Positions 16,436 to 24,107 of a DNA stretch of 64,000 bases are shown in pieces (within the stretch, counting starts at the first letter, position 1; the number at the start of each line of letters is the position of its first letter). Where the stretch lies: assembly GCA_902610815.1 (NCBI GenBank), contig CACLXG010000003.1, positions 85,705 to 149,704 of the forward strand, in the 5' to 3' direction. A program made the position numbers and the translations under genes. The notes under the pieces are model-generated. The model worked only from the letters and a program-made list of their open reading frames with translations, was not told the DNA's origin and did no database searches. The stretch comes from an uncultured Candidatus Actinomarina sp. (GTDB lineage: Bacteria; Actinomycetota; Acidimicrobiia; Actinomarinales; Actinomarinaceae).

Positions 16436-17418
16436 AGATAGCAATTGTTGGTGCAACAGGCCTTGTTGGCACAAATATTATAAGTTTATGTGAAAAGTAT
16501 TTCGATATAGATACTGAATACACACTCTTTGCTTCAAAATCCTCCGAAGGAAAAAAAATAAAAATTAATGACAAGGAACTAACCGTTAAGGAACTTAATA
16601 AAGAAAATATTGGAGAATACAATATTTCGCTCTTTTCAGCTGGTGGAGAAAGGTCTAAAGAATATGCACAGACTTTCATAAACAAAGGTTCGTTTGTTAT
16701 TGATAACTCATCTATGTTTAGAATGAAACACGAAATACCTCTTGTTGTGTATGGAATTAATGAAAATATAATTACAAAAGAATCAAGACTAATATCTAAT
16801 CCGAACTGCACAACAATGGGATTAGTAATGGCTTTAAAGCCCCTACATGACAAATACACCCTATCTTCCATGACACCTGTTGCTTATCAGGCAGTGTCTG
16901 GATCAGGATCTGAAGCTATAAAATCATTAGAAAATGAAACTTTATTAGGGAATAAATTAGATGCAAATTTTGAACAAGCTTATTATTCAAATCCAATAGC
17001 TCGGAATGTTATTCCTCTTGCAGGAAGCTTAACTGATAATGGATACACTGATGAAGAAATGAAATTTGTGCATGAATCAAGAAAAATACTATCAATTTCA
17101 GATTTAGTTGTTGAACCTTCTAATGCAAGAGTTGGAGTAAGGACAGGTCATGGAACTTTTTGTTCTGCAGTATTTGAAAATGAAGTTGATGTAGAGGAAT
17201 GCGCTGATTTACTAAATAATTTTGACGGTGTAGAAGTCTGGAATGATTCATTACCAACACCATTAGATGTAGAAGGCAAAGATGAAGTCTTAGTTTCTAG
17301 ACTTAGACAAGGACTTTCCTCAAAGAAGATTTTAAACTTTTGGGTAGTCTCCGACAACCTTCTAAAAGGGGCTGCTTTAAATGCAGTCCAGATAGCTAAG
17401 TTTGTGGAAAAATTATGA
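16432..17418 (+). CDS. asd: Aspartate-semialdehyde dehydrogenase
   Basis: Second step of the aspartate pathway: NADPH-dependent reduction of aspartyl phosphate. The Rossmann motif IVGATGLVGTNII opens the protein, the active-site Cys is in SNPNCTTMGLVMALKPLHD, and the active-site His lies in RVGVRTGHGTFCSAVF. The segment AYQAVSGSGSEAI is the usual Q-VSG-G motif. Length 328 is normal for the short bacterial class. It is translationally coupled to lysC (ATGA overlap) and to the following acyltransferase (overlap of four bases). Confidence 0.96.
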   Translation: MKIAIVGATGLVGTNIISLCEKYFDIDTEYTLFASKSSEGKKIKINDKELTVKELNKENIGEYNISLFSAGGERSKEYAQTFINKGSFVIDNSSMFRMKHEIPLVVYGINENIITKESRLISNPNCTTMGLVMALKPLHDKYTLSSMTPVAYQAVSGSGSEAIKSLENETLLGNKLDANFEQAYYSNPIARNVIPLAGSLTDNGYTDEEMKFVHESRKILSISDLVVEPSNARVGVRTGHGTFCSAVFENEVDVEECADLLNNFDGVEVWNDSLPTPLDVEGKDEVLVSRLRQGLSSKKILNFWVVSDNLLKGAALNAVQIAKFVEKL

Positions 17419-18065
17419 TTTCTACGAATGAAAAACTAGCTAAAAAACAAAGAAAAATACTAGGGCCTCTAGGAAGGTTATTGCTAAAAGTTTTTAGGTG
17501 GGAAATTAAAGGAAAAATTCCTGATTTAGAAAAAATGATACTTATAGGTATTCCCCATACAGCTATGAGAGATGCTTGGTATGGGCTATTAGCTGTATGG
17601 GCATTAGATCTAAAAGTTAATTTTTTTGGAGCTGCTTGGGTTTTTACAAGGCTTCCAAGTTTATTTACGATATCTAAAAATTTAGATAGGCAGGGAATTC
17701 CCTGGCCATTTTGGTGGTTACAAAAGTACTTGATGCTTAAGCTGGGAGGAATTCCTGTTTATCGTGTCAACTCCAAAGGATTAATTAGAGGAGCTGTTGA
17801 AGAATTTAAGACAATTGATAACTACATTTTACTTATAGCCCCAGAAGGGGGAGTTGAACCTGTTAAGCAATTTAGAAGTGGCTTTTATTACTTAGCAAAA
17901 GGATTAAATATACCCTATGTGCCAATTGAGATTGATTTTAAAAATAGGTGTTTTGGAATCCAAGAGCCTAAGTATATAACTGGAACATTTGAACAAGAAT
18001 CAGAAAAAATAGCCAGCTTATTTAGTGGAGTTGAAGGAGCAACTAGAACTTTTAAAATGTTATAA
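17415..18065 (+). CDS. PlsC-like lysophospholipid/glycerolipid acyltransferase
   Basis: 216-residue acyltransferase of the LPLAT superfamily. The catalytic H(x)4D motif is IPHTAMRDAW, and the substrate segment LIAPEGG (like PEGTR) follows at about residue 135. An aromatic, tryptophan-rich stretch between them (FWWLQKYLM) suggests membrane contact. Family members add an acyl chain to lysophosphatidic acid or related lipids. The gene is coupled to asd by overlap but the functions look unrelated. It meets the convergent DUF554 gene with 14 bp overlap. Confidence 0.8.
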   Translation: MISTNEKLAKKQRKILGPLGRLLLKVFRWEIKGKIPDLEKMILIGIPHTAMRDAWYGLLAVWALDLKVNFFGAAWVFTRLPSLFTISKNLDRQGIPWPFWWLQKYLMLKLGGIPVYRVNSKGLIRGAVEEFKTIDNYILLIAPEGGVEPVKQFRSGFYYLAKGLNIPYVPIEIDFKNRCFGIQEPKYITGTFEQESEKIASLFSGVEGATRTFKML

Positions 18066-18735
18066 AGAAGGGGATAAACAAACTCAAAATATAATTACCA
18101 ACTGGTATTTGCTTTAATCCTAATAGATTTATTCCAACACCTACGAGTAAAACTCCACCAATACCCGCAATTGAATCTGCTACGACTTGGTCTATCGACC
18201 CTCCGAGACCTAATGCGCACAATGTAAAAAATCCTTGATAGAAAAGAATTGAAACCCCCGAGTATCCTGCTCCTTTCCCACCACTTGAAGTTAGAAAAAG
18301 TACTAGAAAACAATCGAGTGCTGTTTTAATTAAAAGTAGTTCTATATTCCCTTCTACAACGTCGAGAAAAGGACCAACAATTGCCAGCGGACCAGTAACT
18401 ACAATTAGAGATGCAGTTAAATAGCTTTCAATAAACTTACTTTTTTCCGAACTATCTTTTTCAAATTTATTATGTAGATACTCTCCAAAACTTTTTATTC
18501 TCTCTTCTATCCTTAAGTAAGTTCCTATAATCGCACCAATTAGTACGGCTACTAATGTGAGTAAAAACTCGGGACTTTTTAGCGACTCTCTTATTCCAAG
18601 AGTAAGAACAAGAAGACCAAGTGGTAATAAATTATTTTCGAAATTTTTAATCTCTTTTTTAACGAAGAGTCTCGTTAAAACTCCAACACCAATTACAGCA
18701 AAAGAATTTATTAGTGTGCCTATTCCTGGAATCAT
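18052..18735 (-). CDS. DUF554-family membrane protein
   Basis: 227 residues with about six or seven hydrophobic segments. The start [20 protein letters not shown], the segment [20 protein letters not shown] and [19 protein letters not shown] match the DUF554 (YdfK/YqgA-like) family, a poorly understood group of possible transporters. No substrate can be given. The gene overlaps the end of dcd by four bases and so should be translated from the same leftward transcript. Confidence 0.82.
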   Translation of the reverse strand: MIPGIGTLINSFAVIGVGVLTRLFVKKEIKNFENNLLPLGLLVLTLGIRESLKSPEFLLTLVAVLIGAIIGTYLRIEERIKSFGEYLHNKFEKDSSEKSKFIESYLTASLIVVTGPLAIVGPFLDVVEGNIELLLIKTALDCFLVLFLTSSGGKGAGYSGVSILFYQGFFTLCALGLGGSIDQVVADSIAGIGGVLLVGVGINLLGLKQIPVGNYILSLFIPFFITF

Positions 18736-19298
18736 AACTTTTTAAAGTCAGTGTGACTTCTGCTTGGAGTAGGTCCTTCCTGCCCCTGGTACTTACTCCC
18801 ATAAGTTTCTGATCCATATTCAGATTCTGAAGGCGAATTCAGATAGTAAAACGATATCTGACCTATTTTCATTTCAGGGTAAATTTTTATTGGAAGATTT
18901 GCTACATTTGAAAGTTCAAGTGTTAAGTAGCCCGAAAATCCTGGATCCACAAAGCCTGCAGTAGAGTGAATTAATAAACCAATTCTTCCAAGTGAACTTT
19001 TTCCTTCGAGTCTGGCAACAACTTTATTTGAAAGAGAAACTTTTTCGAATGTGGTTCCAAGTACAAATTCACCGGGGTGAAGCACAAACGGCTCTTCAAT
19101 ACTTGCAGTTACAAGTGAAGTTAGATCATCTTGTTGAGCTTTTGGATCAATATGAGAATATTTATGGTTTTCAAAAACCCTAAAATCTGCACCTACTCTA
19201 AGATCTATACTTGAAGGTTGAATATATTCTTCAATCAATGGGGATATTTCGATATCATTATTTTTAATTGAATTTTTTATGTCTATATCTGATAACAT
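18732..19298 (-). CDS. dcd: dCTP deaminase, probably dUMP-forming (bifunctional)
   Basis: Trimeric enzyme making dUMP (or dUTP) from dCTP for thymidylate synthesis. The motifs [57 protein letters not shown] and the C-terminal [16 protein letters not shown] are all present. The [11 protein letters not shown] segment carries the active-site residues. The C-terminal lid is like that of the mycobacterial bifunctional dCTP deaminase/dUTPase, so direct production of dUMP is likely; this is inference from the lid and lineage. An AAGGAG motif lies 11 bases before the ATG. Confidence 0.93.
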   Translation of the reverse strand: MLSDIDIKNSIKNNDIEISPLIEEYIQPSSIDLRVGADFRVFENHKYSHIDPKAQQDDLTSLVTASIEEPFVLHPGEFVLGTTFEKVSLSNKVVARLEGKSSLGRIGLLIHSTAGFVDPGFSGYLTLELSNVANLPIKIYPEMKIGQISFYYLNSPSESEYGSETYGSKYQGQEGPTPSRSHTDFKKL

Positions 19299-19341
19299 TT
19301 TTCCACTTACTCCTTGAATATAATAATCGTTTTATAAAAAA

Positions 19342-19542
19342 TTATCTGTTTATTAAAGATGCAATAGACCAAAGCGTTATTAAAAGACCAACACCAGTTA
19401 AAAAAATGGTTCTACTCAGATACATATTTTCCCTTTTATGATTCTTGTTAAAAAAAGCAGCAAGGTTTCCAGCAACCATTGCCGCCCCAACACCCAACAA
19501 AAGAAGAATAATTGTTAAATCTAGTGCAAATGGATCATTCAT
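19342..19542 (-). CDS. Small two-helix membrane protein, unknown
   Basis: 66 residues, not recognised. Two hydrophobic helices (LTIILLLLGVGAAMVAGNLAAFF and TIFLTGVGLLITLWSIASLI) are joined by a charged loop KNHKRENMYLSR, implying a hairpin with the loop on one side of the membrane. A CATAAT box lies seven bases before the ATG. It sits upstream of dcd in the same direction, with 43 bp between. It overlaps only the spurious 5' extension of the choline-kinase ORF. Confidence 0.6.
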   Translation of the reverse strand: MNDPFALDLTIILLLLGVGAAMVAGNLAAFFNKNHKRENMYLSRTIFLTGVGLLITLWSIASLINR

Positions 19543-19546
19543 AACT

Positions 19547-19555
19547 TATATTATG
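19547..19555. promoter_or_regulatory. Overlapping divergent -10 boxes
   Basis: TATATT on the plus strand (19547-19552) is six bases before the ATG at 19559. CATAAT on the minus strand (19550-19555) is seven bases before the ATG at 19542. The two boxes overlap by three bases, so the two promoters should exclude each other. Confidence 0.5.
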
Positions 19556-19558
19556 ATA

Positions 19559-20410
19559 ATGAATATGATCAAAGCTAGTGAAGTGATAGAAATATTTTTA
19601 AAATATGGAATTTCAAACTTAAAAGATGAAAGCAAGTATGAGATTTCAGAACTTGATGGTATTACAAATACAAGCTATGTTGTAGATCTGGATAATGAAA
19701 AGTACGTTCTAAGAATACCTGGTGATAACCCAGATGTAATTAATAGAAAATCTGAAAAACAAAATACATTAAAAGCACAGGAATGTGGATTGACCTTACC
19801 TTATTTAATTTTTGATGAATATACGGGAGTAAAAATTTCCAAATTTTTTGATATATACACATATAAATCATCTGATTTTAAAAACGAAAATTTGAGAAAG
19901 GAAGCCTTCAAAAAACTGTTTGATTTACATAACTCTGATTTAGTTTTTGAAAATAATTTTTCACCACTTAGTGTTTTTAGTGAAATTGCTGATATTTCTA
20001 ACTCAATCGAGAAAGAAGCAAGAGATGTTGGGTTCAAGATTATTAATAAAATTAAAGAAATTGGTATTAATAATGAGCCTTGTCATCAAGATCTTTATTC
20101 AGGTAATTTTGTTATATATGATGACCAAACCTATTTAATTGACTGGGAATACTCATCAATGGGAGACAAGTATTTTGATTACGCAGACTTATTTTGGCAA
20201 AATGAGTTCGACTTAGATAAGAGTATGCGTCAACAGGCACTCAATGAAATTGATATTCAAAAAAAAGATGAAATCGAAAAGTTTGAATATTTTGAAATAT
20301 TATCCATGGTCACATGGGGATTATGGGCATTAAAACGTTCTCCAGAAGACAATGATGGTAAAAAAGCTTTACAAAAAGCAATAAAACTTGGCATTGATAA
20401 AAAACTTTAA
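19559..20410 (+). CDS. Choline/ethanolamine kinase-like phosphotransferase
   Basis: 283-residue protein of the choline kinase/aminoglycoside phosphotransferase fold. The N-lobe has the ATP lysine region YVLRIPGD; the catalytic loop is EPCHQDLYSGNFVIYD and the metal site YLIDWEYSSMGDKYFDYADLF, which is close to choline kinases (H-D---N and IDWEY---G---FD-A). It may phosphorylate choline or a similar alcohol for lipid or compatible-solute metabolism. I place the start at 19559, six bases after a TATATT box; the ORF track start at 19445 would run through the small membrane gene on the other strand. ATGs at 19553 and 19565 remain possible. Confidence 0.8.
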   Translation: MNMIKASEVIEIFLKYGISNLKDESKYEISELDGITNTSYVVDLDNEKYVLRIPGDNPDVINRKSEKQNTLKAQECGLTLPYLIFDEYTGVKISKFFDIYTYKSSDFKNENLRKEAFKKLFDLHNSDLVFENNFSPLSVFSEIADISNSIEKEARDVGFKIINKIKEIGINNEPCHQDLYSGNFVIYDDQTYLIDWEYSSMGDKYFDYADLFWQNEFDLDKSMRQQALNEIDIQKKDEIEKFEYFEILSMVTWGLWALKRSPEDNDGKKALQKAIKLGIDKKL

Positions 20411-20481
20411 AAAGATTTTCAATTAATCATGAAAGTCCGTTAGAATTTCGCAGTTAGGAAAAAAGGAAAAAAATTTAATTT

Positions 20482-20577
20482 ATGGGATCTTTGATTAAAA
20501 AAAGACGTAAAAAAATGTCAAAACATAAATATCGTAAGCGTCGTAAATCAAATAGACATAAGAAGAAAAGCGTTTAG
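20482..20577 (+). CDS. Ribosomal protein bS22 (AURKAIP1/COX24-domain mini-protein)
   Basis: A 31-residue protein too short for the ORF track: MGSLIKKRRKKMSKHKYRKR followed by RKSNRHKKKSV. It matches the tiny basic actinobacterial 30S protein bS22 (MGSVIKKRRKRM-KKKHRKLLKRTR type), which binds the decoding region of the small subunit. More than half its residues are Lys or Arg. Two purine-rich stretches (TTAGGAAAAAAGGAAAAA) precede the ATG, with a possible TAGAAT promoter box further up. Its stop codon directly abuts the stop of the convergent PAC2 gene with no spacer. Confidence 0.93.
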   Translation: MGSLIKKRRKKMSKHKYRKRRKSNRHKKKSV

Positions 20578-21426
20578 CTAGATTTCTCTCTCTTCATTTA
20601 AGAAATCTTCAATTTGTTGAACAAGATTATCTTCTGAAAAATTATCTTCGATACTAACATCAGCATCTTCTAATTTAGAGACATACTCTGCTAAATCTTG
20701 AGAGTTTTCCATAGCTTTGTTAATTTTTAGTTCAAACTGTTGTCCTTCACTTTGAATTCCAGAGTCATCAATATCGATTTTTAAAATATCAGATGTTTTA
20801 TTCAAGAGGGCACTCATTCCCTTCGGGTATCCGCCACTACTTAAATAGTGAGGTACCGCTGCCCACAGACCTGCTGTCTCAATACCATTATCTCTGAGGG
20901 TTTGACCAACCACACTGGTGATGCCTGTAGGTCCAGAATAATTTGGATTAAAGACATTGTATCTTGAATGAAAGGTTGGATCTCCACTAACACCAAATAT
21001 TGGAACAGGAAGTGTGTGTGCAACTTGTCCAAAAAAAGCACCTAAAGTAACTGCTTTTTTTACACCAAGCTCCAGCAAAGTATCTGTAATATTCCTAGAG
21101 TAATCTTTCCATTTCATTGATGGTTCTTCACCGAAAACCAATATCAGGTCACTTTTCAACTTATAGTCTTCAATTGAATAAAAAGATGTTTGAGGCCAGT
21201 GAAAGTTTCTTTCTCCAAAGTCTTTAACCTCAATAATCGGCCTTCTCATTTGGTAGTTGTAATAAGAATCTGAATTTAATTCTGCAAAGGGTTCAACATC
21301 ATACGTACTGCTTAAGTTCTCAACACAGCCAGTAGCAGTGTTGCCAGCATCACTCCAACCTTCAAATGCAAGTATTGCAACAGGTTCTGATAAAAGTGGC
21401 TTTCTATACCAAACTACATCTTCCAT
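20578..21426 (-). CDS. PAC2-family protein
   Basis: 282-residue protein of the PAC2 (proteasome assembly chaperone 2-like) family that is common in actinobacteria. Recognisable segments are AILAFEGWSDAGNTATGCVE at the start, LVFGEEPSMKWKDY, KKAVTLGAFFGQVAHTLP and GPTGITSVVGQTLRDNGIET. The function is not settled; archaeal and eukaryotic relatives help assemble proteasomes. No proteasome gene lies in this window. The acidic C-terminus (LEDADVSIEDNFSEDN) is probably flexible or helical. A TATTCT box lies exactly six bases before the ATG. Confidence 0.85.
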   Translation of the reverse strand: MEDVVWYRKPLLSEPVAILAFEGWSDAGNTATGCVENLSSTYDVEPFAELNSDSYYNYQMRRPIIEVKDFGERNFHWPQTSFYSIEDYKLKSDLILVFGEEPSMKWKDYSRNITDTLLELGVKKAVTLGAFFGQVAHTLPVPIFGVSGDPTFHSRYNVFNPNYSGPTGITSVVGQTLRDNGIETAGLWAAVPHYLSSGGYPKGMSALLNKTSDILKIDIDDSGIQSEGQQFELKINKAMENSQDLAEYVSKLEDADVSIEDNFSEDNLVQQIEDFLNEEREI

Positions 21427-21432
21427 ATTTGA

Positions 21433-21438
21433 AGAATA
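21433..21438 (-). promoter_or_regulatory. Candidate leaderless promoter -10 box (PAC2 gene)
   Basis: TATTCT on the minus strand, six bases before the ATG at 21426. Confidence 0.5.
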
Positions 21439-21469
21439 ATGTAGAGACAGATTTATTTAAGATTAATTT

Positions 21470-23566
21470 TTAGAGTTTTCTTGAAGAGTTTATAACCACA
21501 GAAATACTAGAAAGAGCCATTGCTAATGCTGCTAAATTAGGTGTAATAAGACCAATAACCGCAATGGGTATCATAAGTGTGTTATAAACAAAAGCAAGAA
21601 AAAGATTTTGATATATTCTATATTTTGATTTTTTTGAAAGATTAAATATTTCACTCAGAGTCTCTAATCCTCCTTTATGAATTAATATGTCTCCAGAAAC
21701 TTGTGCTATCTGGCTACTAGAAGAAGTGGTTACTCCAACATCAGCCTGTTTAATTGACGGTGAATCATTAATTCCATCACCAACAAAAATTACCCTACCA
21801 TCTTTTTGGATGTCTTTCACAAAGTCTAGTTTTTCCTCAGGGCTTTTATCAGAATAAAATTCTTCTATGTTTTGTTTTTTAGCAAATTTTTCTACATTAA
21901 CTTTTTTATCACCAGATAGAATTATGATACGTTTCTCTTCTTTCAGCTCTCCTAAAAAATCGTTAGATACAGATGATTCTTCTTCTAGATACAAAAAATA
22001 AGTTTTATCATTTATTGATACCTTAAGGGATGAATCATTTTTTTCATTGTTTTTTTCAATTCTAATATGATGTTCTTCAACAATACCTTCAATTCCAACA
22101 CCGGATTTTTCTTTTATATTTGAAGCAGGTAAAAGGGATAAATCCTCTAACTCCGCTTGATATACAATACTTTTTGCAATTGGGTGTTGAGAATAATTTT
22201 CAAGACTTGCAATCAACTGCAAAACAGTACTTCTTGGGATGGTTTCATCAAGCATTTGAATTTCTCTGATCTGAAAGACACCAGATGAAAGAGTACCAGT
22301 TTTATCAAAGACCATTGTATTTATGTCACCAAACTTTTGAAGAATATCAAAATTCTTGAAAAGAAAACCTTTTAGTTTACTGGTTGTTGCAGTTTTGAAT
22401 AACACTATTGGAGTTGCTAACCCCAATGCACATGGACATGCTATTACTAATACAGCTATTGCGTTTTTTAAGGCGTCTATTAGGGAGATATCTTGAATTA
22501 AATACTTTAAGACAAAAGTACTAAAACTAATTAATAAAACAACAGGTACAAAATATTGTGTAATCGTGTCTAGGGATTTTTGAATGTCTGGCTTAGTACC
22601 CTGAGCATTTCTGATTAACTCTTCGATAATGTTGTAAGTTGACTTTTGGTATGATTCTTTTACTTCAATCTCTATATTTCCTTGTAAATTAATACTTCCC
22701 CCAACAACTTGATCTCCTTTTTTCTTAATTAGAGGAACTGACTCACCAGTAAGAAGGCTTTCATCAACAGTAGTTTCACCTTCAACAATCTCTCCATCAA
22801 CTGGAATAATTTCACCAACCATTACATTGAAACTATCTTTTTCTTTAACGTCTTTTGTAGGTATTTCAATTCTGTCTTGATTTCTGTTTACTATCAGCGT
22901 TTTTGGCATGCGGCTTTTTATTGATTCCGATGTTTTCACAGATTCTTCTATTACCTTGTCTTCAACCGCTTTACCAATGAGTAAAAAGGAGACTATAAAA
23001 GCTCCAGTATCAAGAAACATTTTATTTTCACCTGAAGCAGTACTTACCGAAGAAACGATTTCAGCTGGTAACAGAGAGATTAACAAAGAGCTCAAACTTC
23101 CAAGCGAGATTAAAGTGTCCATATTGAAATCGAGATTTTTAATTTTTTTAAATGCAGATATATGAAAATTTCTTCCAAGAACTAAAATTACAAAAAAACC
23201 AATAAGGTAAGATATTAAATCTAGTCCTGCTTCAAAAAAATACCTAAGAGAAACAGTCATTAACAAAGAAGCTATAGGGGTAAAGATCTTAAATTTGATA
23301 TTTTTTTCAGTGCTATCTTCAGCAGCTTCTTTTGCTTTGTAGCCGATCTTATTTACTGATTTAATAATCGCATCAAAATCAAAATTTTCATTATATGCAA
23401 TGTCTACAATTGCAGATTTTAATGGAAAACTTACTGATGCATCTAATACATGCTCGTTTTTAGTTAGTACACGTTCAACTCTTGCAGCACAAGCTGCACA
23501 AGTCATACCATCAATATCTAAATTGACAGATTTAACTTGATTCGACAACTGTGTAACCTTGTTCAT
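21470..23566 (-). CDS. copA: Copper-exporting P1B-type ATPase
   Basis: Membrane ATPase of about 698 residues that should export Cu(I). One N-terminal heavy-metal domain carries DGMTCAACAARVERV. The membrane metal site is IACPCALGLATP, the phosphorylation site FDKTGTLSSG and the hinge VGDGINDSPSIKQADVG. Hydrophobic segments number about eight. The ATG at 23566 (MNKVTQL) is preferred to the ORF track start and overlaps the end of copZ by 35 bases. The His-Pro pair of the nucleotide domain is in NYSQHPIAKSI. CPC and the neighbouring chaperone make copper more likely than zinc or cadmium. Confidence 0.94.
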   Translation of the reverse strand: MNKVTQLSNQVKSVNLDIDGMTCAACAARVERVLTKNEHVLDASVSFPLKSAIVDIAYNENFDFDAIIKSVNKIGYKAKEAAEDSTEKNIKFKIFTPIASLLMTVSLRYFFEAGLDLISYLIGFFVILVLGRNFHISAFKKIKNLDFNMDTLISLGSLSSLLISLLPAEIVSSVSTASGENKMFLDTGAFIVSFLLIGKAVEDKVIEESVKTSESIKSRMPKTLIVNRNQDRIEIPTKDVKEKDSFNVMVGEIIPVDGEIVEGETTVDESLLTGESVPLIKKKGDQVVGGSINLQGNIEIEVKESYQKSTYNIIEELIRNAQGTKPDIQKSLDTITQYFVPVVLLISFSTFVLKYLIQDISLIDALKNAIAVLVIACPCALGLATPIVLFKTATTSKLKGFLFKNFDILQKFGDINTMVFDKTGTLSSGVFQIREIQMLDETIPRSTVLQLIASLENYSQHPIAKSIVYQAELEDLSLLPASNIKEKSGVGIEGIVEEHHIRIEKNNEKNDSSLKVSINDKTYFLYLEEESSVSNDFLGELKEEKRIIILSGDKKVNVEKFAKKQNIEEFYSDKSPEEKLDFVKDIQKDGRVIFVGDGINDSPSIKQADVGVTTSSSSQIAQVSGDILIHKGGLETLSEIFNLSKKSKYRIYQNLFLAFVYNTLMIPIAVIGLITPNLAALAMALSSISVVINSSRKL

Positions 23567-23741
23567 CGAGCATGCTAGAAACAAGAGACAAATCTAAATC
23601 TGTAGAAGATTTGACCTCTACTGATTTTTGATCAATATCAACGTTAACAGTTTCAACATTTTCAAGACTATTTATAGCTGACTCAATTGTTTCTTTACAG
23701 TGTCCACAACTAATTTCAGGTACAGTAAATTTTGTTTCCAT
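23532..23741 (-). CDS. copZ: CopZ-like copper chaperone (heavy-metal-associated domain)
   Basis: 69-residue single HMA domain with the metal motif SCGHCKETIESAI (C-x2-C) at residues ~11-16 and a typical beta-alpha-beta-beta-alpha-beta pattern. It should carry Cu(I) in the cytoplasm and hand it to the ATPase encoded next. The ending VVESS is part of the region that overlaps copA, so translation is likely coupled. The His between the cysteines differs from the usual Ala/Gly-x pair but occurs in related chaperones. A TATTAT box lies exactly six bases before the ATG; no CsoR-type regulator gene is near. Confidence 0.9.
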   Translation of the reverse strand: METKFTVPEISCGHCKETIESAINSLENVETVNVDIDQKSVEVKSSTDLDLSLVSSMLDEQGYTVVESS

Positions 23742-23747
23742 ATCTAA

Positions 23748-23753
23748 ATAATA
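23748..23753 (-). promoter_or_regulatory. Candidate leaderless promoter -10 box (copZ-copA)
   Basis: TATTAT on the minus strand, six bases before the ATG at 23741, immediately downstream of the terminator hairpin of the preceding gene. Confidence 0.55.
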
Positions 23754-23771
23754 ATATTGATGGGTTTATAA

Positions 23772-23800
23772 AATAAGCCCCTATTTTATAGGGGCTTATT
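23772..23800 (-). terminator. Strong hairpin terminator after the small zinc-protein gene
   Basis: Perfect 12-bp inverted repeat AATAAGCCCCTA/TAGGGGCTTATT with a five-base loop. On the minus strand it is followed by TTTATAAA, so it can end the leftward transcript of the gene at 23848-24042 just before the copZ promoter. Confidence 0.8.
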
Positions 23801-23801
23801 G

Positions 23802-23823
23802 GAAATCTCATGGGGGAGATTTC
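23802..23823 (-). repeat. Second hairpin with C-rich loop in the 3' UTR
   Basis: An 8-bp inverted repeat GAAATCTC/GAGATTTC encloses a C-rich loop on the minus strand (CCCCAT). A run of eight C (minus strand, 23833-23840) lies just upstream of it. Together with the next hairpin it forms a structured 3' UTR. Confidence 0.6.
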
Positions 23824-23847
23824 ATTAAAAGTGGGGGGGGTTAAAGA

Positions 23848-24042
23848 TTAAGCAGTTTCTTGGAGAATTCTGCCTCTAACTCTAGGGTATTTCACTGGAG
23901 CGTGATTGAAGCAATGATCTCTTTTGTTATATATACTTAGTTGAGTACTGCAAGATTCGTCTTTACATACTCTGCCCTGGTCAAAACTTTTTGAAGGCCT
24001 TATACCGCCTTTAATTTGACTCGCCTTTAGTCCGTCTGTCAT
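23848..24042 (-). CDS. Small putative zinc-binding protein (CX4CX12CX2H), copy A
   Basis: 64 residues, family not named by me. It is a clear paralogue of the protein at 48762-48962: both share ASQ-K-G-R-SK, GRVC----C-T--S-YNK, CF-HAPV and YPRVRG. The cysteines and histidine form C-x4-C-x12-C-x2-H (GRVCKDESCSTQLSIYNK then HCFNHAPV), a likely single zinc site. The basic N-terminal part and the PRVRG tail could bind nucleic acid, but that is a guess. An AAAGGA Shine-Dalgarno precedes the ATG, and a perfect CRP-type palindrome lies 19-36 bases upstream. It is followed by two hairpins. Confidence 0.75.
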   Translation of the reverse strand: MTDGLKASQIKGGIRPSKSFDQGRVCKDESCSTQLSIYNKRDHCFNHAPVKYPRVRGRILQETA

Positions 24043-24060
24043 TTTATTCCTTTATATACT

Positions 24061-24078
24061 TTGTGAATATATTCACAA
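24061..24078. promoter_or_regulatory. Perfect 18-bp palindrome matching the CRP/FNR-family consensus
   Basis: TTGTGAATATATTCACAA is its own reverse complement and fits TGTGA-N6-TCACA exactly. It lies 19-36 bases before the start of the small zinc protein (24042) and just past the end of the M3 peptidase gene, so it is placed to act on the zinc-protein promoter. It has no loop and no U tract, which argues against a terminator. Confidence 0.7.
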
Positions 24079-24107
24079 GCTTAACACTTTTATTTTAGAT
24101 GGCAACT

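Noticed and set aside
19445-19558. 5' extension of the choline-kinase-like ORF
   Set aside because: The extension runs antisense through the small membrane gene and has no kinase similarity; a promoter box and ATG lie at 19547-19561.
22908-23165. 85-aa ORF on the plus strand within copA and similar antisense ORFs
   Set aside because: They lie fully inside strongly supported genes on the other strand and show no family features; AT-rich coding gives such shadows.
23833-23840. Eight-G run as a phase-variable tract
   Set aside because: It lies after the stop codon of copy A and upstream of no other start on that strand within reach, so length change would not alter a frame; assembly error cannot be excluded.
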